Positions 1 through 11,160 of a DNA stretch of 64,000 nt are shown here, piece by piece (position 1 is the first letter of the stretch; each line of letters begins with the position of its first letter). The DNA lies in NCBI GenBank assembly GCA_030272585.1, contig BSYQ01000005.1, forward strand, positions 2,790,001-2,854,000. The letters run 5' to 3'. Under the pieces are notes generated by a model, which saw only the letters and a list, made by a program, of their open reading frames with translations, was not told the DNA's origin and made no database searches. The translations under genes and the position numbers were made by a program. This DNA is from Bryopsis sp. KO-2023. Its lineage: Eukaryota > Chlorophyta > Ulvophyceae > Bryopsidales > Bryopsidaceae.

Positions 1-102
1 CGATCTCGGTAATCTCGATCTCGCAGAGGGTCGACAGAGTCTCCACGGAGCGAGCACCGGATACGTCGTCGAGCTGAGATGTCCGAGTGGTTAAGGAGGT
101 GG
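1..102 (+). repeat. tRNA-array unit 0, right end
   Basis: This is the last ~100 bp of a tRNA-array unit, matching the sequence just before tRNA-Ser(CGA) in the other units (for example 15478-15579). It shows that the array extends to the left of the window. It stops abruptly at 102, where LINE-1a begins inside the tRNA-Ser gene. Confidence 0.9.
73..102 (+). pseudogene. tRNA-Ser(CGA), 5' 30 nt, split by LINE-1a
   Basis: Nucleotides 1-30 of tRNA-Ser(CGA): acceptor strand GCTGAGA, the D arm and the first bases of the anticodon stem. The gene is cut after GGTTAAGGAGGTGG (89-102). The same 14 bp recur at 12628-12641 on the far side of LINE-1a, followed by the remaining 3' part, so the two pieces are one disrupted gene. 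Confidence 0.93.
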
Positions 103-795
103 CCCTTCTCTGAAAAAATTTTTTTCGTGAAAATTTTTCTATTCGCCGTTTTTGTGTTGTGACACCCGCTTCACTCGTCGGAAACGACTGAGAAACACCC
201 GCCCCCACGGCTCGCCACCCTCGCTGGGGGTTGTCCTCCATTTTTCGAAGCTCTCCGACGATTTTTGGCCATTTCTGTGGTCGTCATCAGTCGCTGTTGG
301 GTCAAGGGATGCGCCTGAGAGTGGATTTTCGTTGGCCAACACTCGCTTATACCTACTGAGGCGTCGGAACTCAGATCATCACCCAGGCTGGACCACTGCG
401 CGACATTTGGGGACTGCTACTGGTTTGCTGTGGGATCCTCACAAAGGTCGGAGAATTCGCGGGGCTTTTTCATTTGTCACGGCTTGCCTATCACGGCCTC
501 GCTTGCACCAGACGTCACCTGCTGAGGAATCGAACCTCAGTCCACCACCCAGGTCTGTTTGCTCTCGATTCTACCTCTCATCGAGACGCCAAGGTCGTCG
601 CTGCGGACGTCGGGAGTTTCTGTCTGGTGGATTCTTTTTCGTCCAAGACTCCACGAGAGTCGGTGGGTCACTAACCTCGCAGTTGCGTTCTTTCTCCTCT
701 CCCCGCTTGGGTTGGCTCGGTTTCTGCAGTGGATCTCTCTGGAGCTGTTGGGATCAAAGTCGAGATCAGACCCTCCTATTTTTGAAAGGGTCGTT

Positions 796-3072
796 ATGGG
801 ACGCACGAGTCACAACTGGCGGAAAGGCTTGTGCGCGCAGGGCGACGCTCAAGCGATGGGGACACTTGATTCCACAGAGGTTTTGGCGGAGGTGCCTCTT
901 TTTTGGCAGGCGCTCAACAATGTGGAGAGAATTTCGTCAGTGGTGTTGGACTTTGTGAGTGCCCTTGGGTCAGGGAACCCCTCACTAAAGGAAGTGACCT
1001 TGGACAAGGCTTTGGAACAGGATCATAAGTTTGGTGAGATTATTGCCGATTTGTTTGATTCTGTGGGACCACTATTGATTCAGGCTGTGGAGGATTTTGG
1101 GAATTATTCCTCTCGAGAGCTTGGTTTCTCTATTTTGGTCAATGCGATTGCTAAGGTCACAGCTCCCGGCTCACATTTACAGTCACAACAAGCATCTCAA
1201 GAGCAAACTAACAGCACACCACAAAACATTTCAAGGGAAGGTTCTCAAGTCCGTGGGAATTCTGGCACGCAAGACCCACAACCCTTTCATTCCCGAGACA
1301 ATCACGTTTCCTTGGGGGACTTTTCTTCGGTTCTTTGGGATGGATCAGTGGATGTCACTCGGCAAAACTTGGATAAGGAGAGGACTGCCAGCTCAGTGGC
1401 ACCGCTAGCAACGACTCCCTCGGAAAACGGCAGTGGATCCTCTAGAAAAAGGGCTCCTTTTTCTGTACCTACACATATCAATCACGACTCCCAACGAAAT
1501 CTTCGGGATAACACACATTGGATTCGGTTGCAAGCTATGAATACTCAGGGTAGGCGGATGATCTCCCCCCGTTTGATGGCATCTACACTTCAAGCTTGGA
1601 TTCGTGGCCACACCCCAGATTTTGCACCGGTGATCATGGATGTGCGAAGGGACTTCAAGGGACAATTTTTTATTCAGTTTGAACAAGCTGATTGGGATAA
1701 GGTTGACGAAATCCTACAGATGCCAAATGGGGATGGCTTGACAATTTCACTCAAGGCTTTGGGAGCCTGGAAAAGATTACCCCAAATACCTCTACCATCA
1801 AAGGGAGCAGCTGCAGTTTTGGATCAATCCGGAGGATACACCAACATACCTCAGGGTCGCCAGGTAACAACTGATGGGTCCGCTCCAGAGCTGGCTGCGG
1901 TTGCTAAGCAGGCAGTTAGAAGAGGCAGCGATCTTCTGCCAAGGCCATTGACAGACTCCACTCAGTTGTCACATGCAAAGGAGTTGGACCTGCAGCAAAT
2001 TCAACATAATCTGACCGACGTAAAGGAGGAAATTGATCAAGTTGGGAATCACACCGGCCGTAACAATCAAAAGGAAGAGAGGGTACCTACACATATCGAC
2101 CACGACACAACACAACAAGGGACCCACAGAAATTCACTGAATGGACAGGGAGGACAAACAAGAACTCATCAGGGGCATCGGGATGCAACTGGACAATCTA
2201 CATTCACCTTTCCTAAAGTTGAGCCTACTCAAAAGGCTCGGGACTGCTTGGACACACGTATACCTCTACCATCCAAAGGGGAACTCCAGGGGGTCTTTAA
2301 GGATTCGGGGCAGCCAGTTTTGTTTACCTCATCAGTTTCGAAAGGTATTCACAGGGGATCATTCAAGGCACATGCACCACACCACAAAGCTTCTTCTGGG
2401 GGACATACCATTGCAACCACTGGGGCAATACCATGTTCTCAGCCAGCCACATCCAAGTGCCAGGGGTCTCTACACTCTCTCTCTATTCAGGTGGACCTTC
2501 TGTTGCAAGGGGTCATGGATCAGGTTGCCAGTGGGACAGTATCTGCAGGGCACAGCTCACACATTCAAAAGATACCACAAAGGACAAGAGGAACTGTAGA
2601 TCACCAGGAGGTTACTAGCCAACAGAGCCACACAAGGAACTGGGACTCTCACAAAGGGTTTAAGGATGCAAAGGGGAAATCAGAGCTATTTTCGCGAACA
2701 CAGGGAAAGAAAGAAGCCCCCCACACGAGACGAACCATGAAACCGACCAAGATACAGGCAAATCCAGGGGCTGCTCTCACCAGGAACTCGCCCACTCTCA
2801 TTTCTCTCCTCGCTCCAGGGAACGCTACTGCCAATGGGTGGTACCGAGGTCAGTGTTGTCGGTGTACCTCACTCCAGGACGATTTGCTGTGGCAGCACCC
2901 TAGCGCCATGAACTGCTACTCCATGGTGACCCCCCACTGGCCTGGGTGGAACGTGGTAGATTCGAACTACCCTGCACCGTTCGTTCCTTTGCTGAAGCCC
3001 TTGGACTTTTCGGAATTCTGCGCAACTGGTCCTCCATGGCCAGGGTATCGACGTCGAAGACAGTGGGTTTGA
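796..3072 (+). CDS. LINE-1a ORF1-like protein
   Basis: The frame codes for 758 residues from ATG 796 (context GTTATGG). It is open further upstream but without an earlier ATG. Residues ~243-331 match the LINE-1b protein closely (shared motif SPRLMASTLQAWIRGH and the following VRRDFKGQF block). I infer this to be the RNA-binding core of a LINE ORF1, possibly RRM-like. After that core the two copies diverge. This one lacks the CCHC zinc knuckles of LINE-1b and has instead a ~420-residue Gln/His/Thr-rich tail in which short segments recur (variants of PTHIxHD and IPLPSKG). It ends 60 bp before the KDZ insertion. Probable role: coating element RNA in an RNP. Whether it is translated is unknown. 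Confidence 0.6.
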   Translation: MGRTSHNWRKGLCAQGDAQAMGTLDSTEVLAEVPLFWQALNNVERISSVVLDFVSALGSGNPSLKEVTLDKALEQDHKFGEIIADLFDSVGPLLIQAVEDFGNYSSRELGFSILVNAIAKVTAPGSHLQSQQASQEQTNSTPQNISREGSQVRGNSGTQDPQPFHSRDNHVSLGDFSSVLWDGSVDVTRQNLDKERTASSVAPLATTPSENGSGSSRKRAPFSVPTHINHDSQRNLRDNTHWIRLQAMNTQGRRMISPRLMASTLQAWIRGHTPDFAPVIMDVRRDFKGQFFIQFEQADWDKVDEILQMPNGDGLTISLKALGAWKRLPQIPLPSKGAAAVLDQSGGYTNIPQGRQVTTDGSAPELAAVAKQAVRRGSDLLPRPLTDSTQLSHAKELDLQQIQHNLTDVKEEIDQVGNHTGRNNQKEERVPTHIDHDTTQQGTHRNSLNGQGGQTRTHQGHRDATGQSTFTFPKVEPTQKARDCLDTRIPLPSKGELQGVFKDSGQPVLFTSSVSKGIHRGSFKAHAPHHKASSGGHTIATTGAIPCSQPATSKCQGSLHSLSIQVDLLLQGVMDQVASGTVSAGHSSHIQKIPQRTRGTVDHQEVTSQQSHTRNWDSHKGFKDAKGKSELFSRTQGKKEAPHTRRTMKPTKIQANPGAALTRNSPTLISLLAPGNATANGWYRGQCCRCTSLQDDLLWQHPSAMNCYSMVTPHWPGWNVVDSNYPAPFVPLLKPLDFSEFCATGPPWPGYRRRRQWV

Positions 3073-3125
3073 AGTGGGGTTTTTCTGAAAGTGTGATGTG
3101 GGGGAGTTTGTTACTTGCGCCATGG

Positions 3126-3132
3126 GAATGAG
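3126..3132. repeat. Left 7-bp target duplication of KDZ element
   Basis: GAATGAG precedes the left terminal inverted repeat, and the same heptamer follows the right one at 12455-12461. Joining the flanks restores continuous LINE-1a sequence. Confidence 0.8.
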
Positions 3133-3360
3133 GAGTTATGGATTGCGCCAAAACCCGGCCAAAATGAACACCCCGAAAAATACCACTTCCTGGTCCAGAA
3201 GCACTTCACATGCACTCTTCGCGTGAGACCTGCACGCATCGTCCCCATGTCGCACCGTCCCCCCCACGACCGACGACGAGCCCCCAAGCTCGGAACGCGT
3301 GCTCGCCGAGATCGAAACTCGTGCTCGCCAACCCAGATACCAGAAACGCGCGCGAACTCG
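3133..3360 (+). repeat. KDZ left terminal inverted repeat
   Basis: Inverted copy of 12230-12454 with only scattered mismatches. Similarity fades near 3360, where both ends still carry a GATACCAGAAACGCG-type segment. Confidence 0.85.
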
Positions 3361-3449
3361 AAACGCTCTAAAGTAGAAACCCACACTCGCCAGCAATTAA
3401 ACCAGAAACGTTCAGAAACGCTCGCCAACCGTGAACGCCCGAAACTCAC

Positions 3450-3925
3450 TCACCAGCCGTCAAAACCAGAACCACGCGAGCCTGTAAACTGCCGCTCGCC
3501 AACCGCGCAACCACAACCACATGAGCCTGTAAACTGCCGCTCGCCAACCGCGTAACCACAACCACGAGAAAGTGTAAACTCCTGCTCGCCAACCGTCCAA
3601 CCAGAACCACCACAAACTGTAAATTGCCGCTCACCAACCGCGCAGCCACAACCACGAGAAAGTGTAAACTCCTGCTCGCCAACCGTGTAACCAGAACCAC
3701 CACAAACTGTAAATTGCCGCTCACCAACCGCGCAGCCACAACCACGAGAAAGTGTAAACTCCTGCTCGCCAACCGTGTAACCAGAACCACCACAAACTGT
3801 AAATTGCCGCTCACCAACCGTGCAGCTAGAACCACCACAAACTGTAAACTCCTGCTCGCCAGCCTGCAGCCAGAAACGAAATTCCCACTCACCAGCCGTC
3901 AAAACCAGCAATCCCTGCCTTGGAC
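3450..3925 (+). repeat. 45/90-bp minisatellite, subterminal in KDZ element
   Basis: Repeats of ~45 bp (CTCGCCAACCG...CCACAACCACGAG type) are arranged as a 90-bp higher-order unit. For example AAATTGCCGC recurs at 3621, 3711 and 3801. They lie between the left inverted repeat and the transposase start, where transposase-binding subterminal repeats are often found. The long open frames across them are a by-product of the 45-bp period. Confidence 0.8.
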
Positions 3926-3936
3926 TTAACCCAGGG

Positions 3937-6900
3937 ATGGAGAAAAGGTCGAAAAGAGGTCGCCCTTCTGGTCGGGCAAGAAATTTTTTCGTTGGTGGGG
4001 ACATAGTGTCTCTACCTGATCCTCGACGTGGAAGTGGAACTGGTCGGACCTCTGATGAAGGTGCACATGCAGGTGCTGGGAGTGCTCTAGCGTCTGCAAG
4101 TGCTTGGGGTGATGGAGATGGTTGGGTTGGGGACGACCTTGGACCCGAATATTATGTGGAAGTGAACAGAAGAGTCGTGGAAACGACGGAAGAAAACAGA
4201 AGAGCTGCTGCACTTCTGTTAAAATTAATTCAGGAGAAGAAACACCATTCCTCAGGGTGTTCTCGGGGGCTGCCTATGGTGAATACGCAAAGGAGTGACC
4301 TTGTGACATTTGTTTTGCCAGATGGTGAAATGCATGTGGTGATCACTGAACTCAGAAATAAAGGTACAGGATTTGTAGCAAGCTGCAATTGTACAATGGA
4401 GCAAGAAATAATGGGAAATGCATTGGCAGCTGGCATGGATCTTGAAGATCTTCCACCAGCTTGTGAGCATGTCAGCGTTATTATGGTATGTCAATGTGTT
4501 ATTAACCGTTTAAAACATTTTTTTATTGCAAACATAAGGATTGTCAAAACAAAACTGGCTCAAAATCTGGAATCCTCTTAAAAATAATCTTCCTTTCAGG
4601 TGTTACTGGAGTGGAACAAGATTTCCCTTCAATCTCTTTTCACGGAGCCGAGGACGAGTTACTTTGAATCAACTGAAGAGTCTACAGGAACTGTGTGGAC
4701 CATTCCCTTTTATGATAAAAAACAAATTTGGTTTGTTGTTGATGATGATGGGGATTCCGCACGAGTTACATTGAAAAAACGTTTTACTTGCTCTTGCTCT
4801 GGAAGCTCCAATTGCAAGCATATTATGATGATCAAGGAAACATCAGTGGAAGATCCAACATCGAGAATGGGGAGGACTGATTTTGAACAACACATCCAAA
4901 GATCACTGGATGTTGCCACCGGAAAATGGAGACTTTCGTGCATATCAAAGGTGGGAGATGCGCAATTCAGTTTTCACTTTTTTAATTAAAACTAATAAAT
5001 AATAAATAAAATAAGAGTGGGTGGGAGTTGTGATAAGAGGGGTGAAGTCTGTATTGTTTTCTAGAAAAAAATCTTATTTTATTATTATTATTATATTATT
5101 ATTACTACTGGTTTCACAACAGAACTGGTGGAAGGGGCTGGAGTGGCAGCAGTTGAGGTCACATCGAAAATGGAGAGGAACGGTTTTTTGGACCATGCTT
5201 ATGGAATATGGCATTGCATTGTCGCTGACCGTTTGGTTTTTTTCTGGACACAACAGTCGCTATTATCGCTCTTTCTGAACTGAGATGTCTAAAACAGGAG
5301 CGAATTCCAGTAGACCTTGTGGATGAAGATTCACAGCCTTGTCGAAAATGGGGAAGTGAAGATTTTCCAGCAAATCTACTTCCAACTGAATATGAAAAGG
5401 GTTGGTGCGATTGTGGGGAGAGGTTGTCGGCTGGAGAGCTCCGTCCAAGACAAGAAGTAAACATATATCACGTCTCCACGATGAAAAAAGCAACTCTGAT
5501 GATGGTCACGTGCGGATGTGGCAAGGAACACGGTCACTACGATGGGGCTGAACACTCGCTTCTCAATTTTGATGATAAGGACATGTTCACCTACGAGCTC
5601 CTGCAACAGTATGTTTTCAATGTTTTCTCTTTCTTTTCCAGTATACAAACGCCCTGTCCCGTACCTAAAAAGAAGGCGAACTGAGATCACTTGGTCAAAG
5701 CAAATTATATTCTAAGATTATGGCCAGGGTTCGAACCATACCCTACTTCACTACTCCTAAACTCTTGGAGAGCTACTGCAACGCGCTCCACTCGAAAAAC
5801 CATCGCCTCAGTGTGTTGGAACTTTTTCGTATTGACACGAAAAAGGTTTACAAAAGAACGTCCAAACACTCACCAACAAACAGTGTGCAGTGTGCTGTGG
5901 CGCTACGGCAAAATAAACCGCCAGCGGGTGGGGGTTCGAGTCCTCCTGGCCGCTATCACGTTTTCACTTTTTATAACACCATTGGCTAAATCGTCACCTA
6001 TCCACCCAACCTCTATAACGATCACAAGACAACATGGTTTGGGGTTGTAGTTGTTAGTCTTTAGATTGTGGGGTCTTGGTTTCGAATCCTGACCATCACA
6101 TAGAAAACTGTCACACTAAGGATGTACTTGTTGTTACAGATATTCAAACACAATCAAGAGATCCCGCATGCCATTCGATACGTGGTGGGAGGTGGTCCTA
6201 GACACGTATCGGGTGGCTGGAATAAACATGCAGGGGAAAAGAAAAAAATTTCAGGCGGCGTGGTTGGATTATGTGAGTTTGCAGGACATCGATTATGCGG
6301 AGGCGTTTGGTTGTCATTGTGTGGGAAACAATGGTGTAGCCCGAAACATTGTCCTTGACGGTACATTAATCGGTTTCAGGGCTGATTTGGTGAGTGTTTC
6401 TTTTTCTCTTAAAATAGAAAAATATTTTTAAGTGGTGAATATGTGTGAAATGTTTGTGAAATATCAACAGTAGTATCTTAACTCTGATTTGGTGAATGTG
6501 TGCATGAAAATTTTCTGGAATATGAAGGTAGTAATTGCAATCTGATTTGGTGAATGTGTGTATGAAAAATTTTCTGGAATATGAAGGTAGTAATGCAATC
6601 TGATTTGGTGAATGTGTGTATGAAAATTTTCTGGAATATGAAGGTAGTAATGCAATCTGATTTGGTGAATGTGTGTATGAAAATTTTCTGGAATATGAAG
6701 GTAGCAATTGCAATCTGATTTGGTGAATGTGTGTATGAAAAATTTTCTGGAATATGAAGGTAGTAATGCAATCTGATTTGGTGAATGTGTGTATGAAAAT
6801 TTTCTGGAATATGAAGGTAGCAATTGCAATCTGATTTGGTGAATGTGTGTATGAAAATTAAATGGAATATGAAGGTAGTAATTGCACTCTGATCTGGTGA

Positions 6901-8952
6901 ATGTGTGTGTGCGTATTTTTTTCAGTACTAAAAAAATGGTCATTAAGCCCATTCCCCAGTTTCCATGAACACGTTTTGTTAACATTTCAAATCAGACAGT
7001 ATATTTTACATAAAAGTATTGACAGATGTGTGTGTACACATGTGTGCCAGTGCCACTTCACAAAACCTTGGATTGAACCGAAGAACTCTACCCCGACACC
7101 TGGATCAATATTTTCTGCCAGATCTCTACTACCAGAGAAAAAATTCCGATCACAGCTGAAAACATTTGCTTCGGAAGGCTTGTCACATCAGGAATTTGAC
7201 GGGCTCAGAGCCTATCTGCAGGGAGAGAATCTTGCCTACCTGGATACACTCGTTGTAAGACACGCTTGAATCGACCTGGAAGAAAGGCAGGCACGTCAAC
7301 ACACGTCAGACTGACAACCTACTATGTTTTTCCAGGTGACTTCCCCTCAATTTTGTGGGGGGAAAATTGTTTGCAATCAAGATCGACGAGTCAAGGCATT
7401 TCTCAAAAATATTGGATCAACAGCACCTGTCAAAGCTTTGATATCGTCTTGTGCTCAAGATGTTCTTCAAGAGCTTCTCCAAAGAGATGATCGAAAACTG
7501 GGGGCTCGAGATACATTGATCCTTGCGGTGCGTTCTATTTCAAGGGTCTTTGCATGTGTTCTTGATGCCAGTCAACTATTCGTTACCAAAGCAAAAAGGC
7601 GCCGTTAACAAGGGGCTTACTCGTTGTTGTGCGTGTGGGTTACTGTCCACAGACTACATTTTTCGTTTGGAAACACTCTGAGATTATTCAATCACCTTAA
7701 CGCATTTCTGACGAAAGAAACTACCAATGTCCAGACGCAGGCACCTGTCATATACGGAATTCTCACATTTACCCAGTCCACTTTTCGTTCCATTAACGAT
7801 GAGTGCTGCCATCTACTTCAAAGAATGGTGGAAAAATGCAATATTGCAGACGTTCCAGCTTCGTTAGATGAATACACCCGACATTGCCGGAGGAGGATGG
7901 TGGTTGCAAATGAACCGGTCAGCGAACCAAACAACGACAATGATACAGGTGTGTAATTTCTTATCGAGTGAAAATGAAAAAGAAATAAAAGCATAATGAA
8001 TAATGGTCTTAAACCTTGCAACAGTGTTTCATATTGAGTGAACTGGCCACAAGCATAGAAGATTGGTACAGTTGGTTTAAAACTTTCCGATATTTCTTTG
8101 AGCAGGGGATATGGGTTCATATCCTACCCATTTTTTGGTTGTGTTTCTTGTGTTTTTTTATTGTCAATGTAATTTGATGTTTTTTTGTTCGTTTGTTTGT
8201 GTTTTTTTATTGTCACGCCACTGAAGCTTGATTATTGATCAGTTCCAGATTATGCCTCTTGGACGTGTGAAGAGTCCTTCCTTCGGACTGGACACTACTT
8301 TCCGCGCAATCCAGTCGTTCGACCCTTGAAACGGTGAGGGGTTGCTCTGCTCGAACCCCATGTCTCACAACGTGCAACTGGCAAAGTAACTGTATTCCAC
8401 ACTTGCTAAGGTGCTAACTCTGATCACATTTGCAGATATGCTGCCGATTTGCTAAGCCAAGCTACTGGTCGGACGTGCACAAAATATCAAGGTCGGCATA
8501 AAAAGTTGACTCCTGGTGTTGTTCTCTTTTTTTGCCTTGATTGTGCCCACTGCATTGGATTTGTTGCACTCGACAATGCCGAATCACCGAAGCAACCCTT
8601 CGAAGTGTTTTTTTCTCGTTGGAACGAGGCTCCTGACATCATCGTGTACGATAATTGCTGCCACCTGCATCAATATATTTTAAATAGGGAACCACAGTTT
8701 TTTTCGAAGACGCGGTTTCTTATAGATGCATACCATTCGCCCAATCATACGTCTTGCTCAACCTCCTACTTCATAAAAAATCATGCTGATGTACGACACC
8801 ACAATTCTCAATTATCGGAACAAAAAAACAGTCGATTAAAATTGATAAAATCCCATTGTGCGTTCATGGGCCAAGGGACCTTTTTGACGTACGTGAGGTA
8901 TTTCTTGCGTTGTTTGAATCAAAAAGAAAGCGATAGGATCATTTATGATTGA
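3937..8952 (+). CDS. KDZ transposase, multi-exon
   Basis: Likely exons: 3937-4485, 4600-4950, 5123-~5230 (uncertain), 5298-5608, 6140-6389, 7051-7254, 7336-7527, ~7735-7948 and 8436-8952. Most have GT/AG borders and keep frame, but the junctions around exon 3 and exons 7-9 do not close cleanly, so the gene may be damaged or misparsed. Two SWIM-type CxC...CxH fingers come first (CNC...CEH in exon 1, CSC...CKH in exon 2). A Cys-rich KDZ segment follows (CDCGE, CGCGKEHGHYDG). The catalytic core is in exons 5 and 9: FQAAWLDYVSLQDI, then LDGT, YDNCC and SEQKNS, which I take as the D, D and E. The start is the first ATG after the minisatellite. The protein should bind the element ends and cut DNA in the nucleus. 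Confidence 0.8.
5609..6139 (+). other. KDZ transposase intron, no gene
   Basis: A 531-bp intron (GTATGT...TTACAG) joining codons in frame between the LLQ and YSN residues. It contains two isolated B-box-like GGTTCGAGTCC/TTTCGAATCC words, but no cloverleaf could be drawn around them. Confidence 0.6.
6390..7050 (+). other. KDZ transposase intron with 57-bp minisatellite
   Basis: The donor GTGAGT is at 6390 and the acceptor is near 7050. From ~6480 to ~6900 it holds seven tandem copies of a 56-59 bp unit (TCTGATTTGGTGAATGTGTG...). The repeat is purely intronic, so array-length changes should not alter the protein. Confidence 0.8.
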
Positions 8953-11160
8953 TGGGATTATTAGCAGATTATGTGAGGTTGTGGCCTTGGGAGATGTTTC
9001 AGTGTCGTTTTTGTAATTTGGGTTCTTCTTCCCACGGAAGTGATATTGGATGTGCAAGATATTTGGGTGGACATATTGAATAACCTGCTCCCAATGGAGC
9101 TGGATCCTCTTTTCACAAAACAAAAGGAACAATGGTGTTGAATGGCTGTTGGCAGAGGGTTTGGCACCATTGAAGCTAGCTTTTGACAGGTCAACATCTT
9201 AGTTCCAGTTTTTTTCTTCTTGTCAAACATTTGTTCTGCATCAGTCGCTCGCAAGGAAAAACTCCAAAAGAAGAGCCAAACATATTTTTTTTCCCTTTTC
9301 TTTATGTCAAGCAAGAGCAGAATCTCAAGATTTCAAGCAGAGAAAATACAACTGAAAGACCACTATTGTTCTCACTCTGATGAATACCCGGGAAATGCAG
9401 GAAATTGTCTATTTTACCTTCCAACACAAAAAGATTTCTTTTTTCAGCGTATCCTACAGTTCCTTTCCTGTCTTATTTTCTTTTGTTGAAAAAAAAAAAC
9501 ACATTCACATTCTTTTTTTCCTTCCAGATAGATGTGGATTTCTGAATAGTCCCCCCTCCCCCCTTTCCAAAAAGACCCACCGATCTCATCACCATTCCAA
9601 AAGCATATTCTCATTTTAACCCCGTTGTATCTAAAAAACTGCAAATCATGGATGCATCACCTTTTGATAGCTCCATTTCTCCTCTCCCCGTCTTTTTTGT
9701 TCTTTCATCGCTTTTTTTGGGGTTCCTTCCTGCACCCCCTCCCTCTTTCATATCTTTTTTGTTTAACCACCTTTTTCAAAATGTCAAAACCTCCCTGCAA
9801 CTCTTGTTCACATTGAACCCCATTGAATTTCTCCATAGCCCCCAAAAAATCTTTTCTCAGTCCCTTTTCCAGTTCCACACTCCCCCTTCCCCCCCCCCTC
9901 CAAAAAAAAATATAAGATACCAAATGTTTCTTTTTTTTTAACTGAGGCAAGAGGTGTAACCATTCAATTCATGGTTCCAACACGCTTCCCTAACAATTTT
10001 CGTGAGAAAAACTGTTGTCCCTCCCCTGCACGCATTTTTTTCCTCAGGCTGACATCCCCCTCCACATTGCGGCGTGGGGATGAACAGTGAACACCGACTT
10101 CAATGGATTCTCTGCCAACGGGTTCAAGTAGCTCGTTCCCCCAAGACCCCCAAGCACGGACCCTTTTCCTCCCTCATGCCCCCCTCCGCCGCCACCCACC
10201 AAATCTATGAACAAACCCCCATCGCACAAGCGACACCTCCCTCGCAGCAGGTTGCTTGCCACGGAAGGCCTTCCATCAAAGAAGAAGCCACAGCTGTTGC
10301 CGTCGGCTTTGTTCTCATTCTCGTTGACGCTCGCCCACACCTCTAAAACAGTGAAATTTAATGCAGACAAACATCCATCCCATATATATTTTTTTTGGTC
10401 CCTTTTCTTGGAAAGAAAGGCTGAATGGGGAAAAACCAAAGAAAATAACGAGAGCAAACGAACTCCAAAGGAGGTTTGGAAAGAAACCTGCATGTTTCCA
10501 GAAATTTCACATGTTTGTCAAAAATCCGACAATACCACCAATCATAAACGTATATTAAACCCCTCAGTCTCATCTTCCTTTGCCCCACATGTATAGTCTT
10601 TGTATATACAAAGATTAATGTATGCTGAGTATGAGGTTTTTTTTCAATCCCCATGTTTTCTTTCTCTCCTTTTTCGCACCACCTCTCTCACGCCTCTTCC
10701 ATGCCTCTCTCTCTCAAAGCAAAAAGCAAAGAAAGAAAAGTCCCTTTTCCAGTTCCACCCGTCCCCCTTCCCCCCCCCCCCCCCCCCCAAAAAAAAAACA
10801 GGAGAGAGGAAAAATAAAAAAAATACTTTTCTTATAATCTTCTCTTCAAAAACTCCTCCACACTCCTGGCTTCAGTACTCTTCAAGTTCCTGTTTAAGAT
10901 GATACGATGTCACAGACCTTAACACTTCAAGAAAAGCATATCACAATAAACAACTGAAAACATTACAACCTAAACACAAGGATGTGTTTCGATATACCCA
11001 GTACAATGTCAAACATTAGCATTCAGTTCCCATGTATTCTAGAAAAATAAAGAAGGAAGGAACTATTCCCCTGAGCGTATAAGCCCGCCACTATGGATGC
11101 ATTGATGATAGTATTGTTCCCACATTTCATCTTTATTGTTGCCTCTTTCTTAAAACCTTT
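8953..11160. other. KDZ interior between the two genes, no gene seen
   Basis: About 2.2 kb of low-complexity sequence rich in T, C and A runs. One ~45-bp segment (CCTTTTCCAGTTCCAC followed by C-run and A-run) occurs twice, near 9860 and 10741. It presumably contains the 3' UTRs of the converging genes. I found no convincing exon on either strand. Confidence 0.6.

Noticed and set aside
152-958. 268-codon frame at the LINE-1a 5' end
   Set aside because: It overlaps the 5' leader and ORF1 start in another frame, has no domain, and no counterpart exists in LINE-1b.
3450-4004. Minus-strand 184-codon repeat frame upstream of the KDZ transposase
   Set aside because: It is the 45/90-bp minisatellite read in reverse, with repeated GEREFTVCGG-type words and no start context.
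5876-6085. Possible tRNA or SINE inside a KDZ intron (B-box-like words)
   Set aside because: No matching acceptor or anticodon stems could be drawn and no A box lies at the right distance.
6464-6985. 173-codon minus frame rich in FTHIHQIR, and possible CRISPR-like repeats
   Set aside because: It is the intron minisatellite read in reverse. Units are contiguous with no unique spacers, so it is neither a gene nor a CRISPR array.
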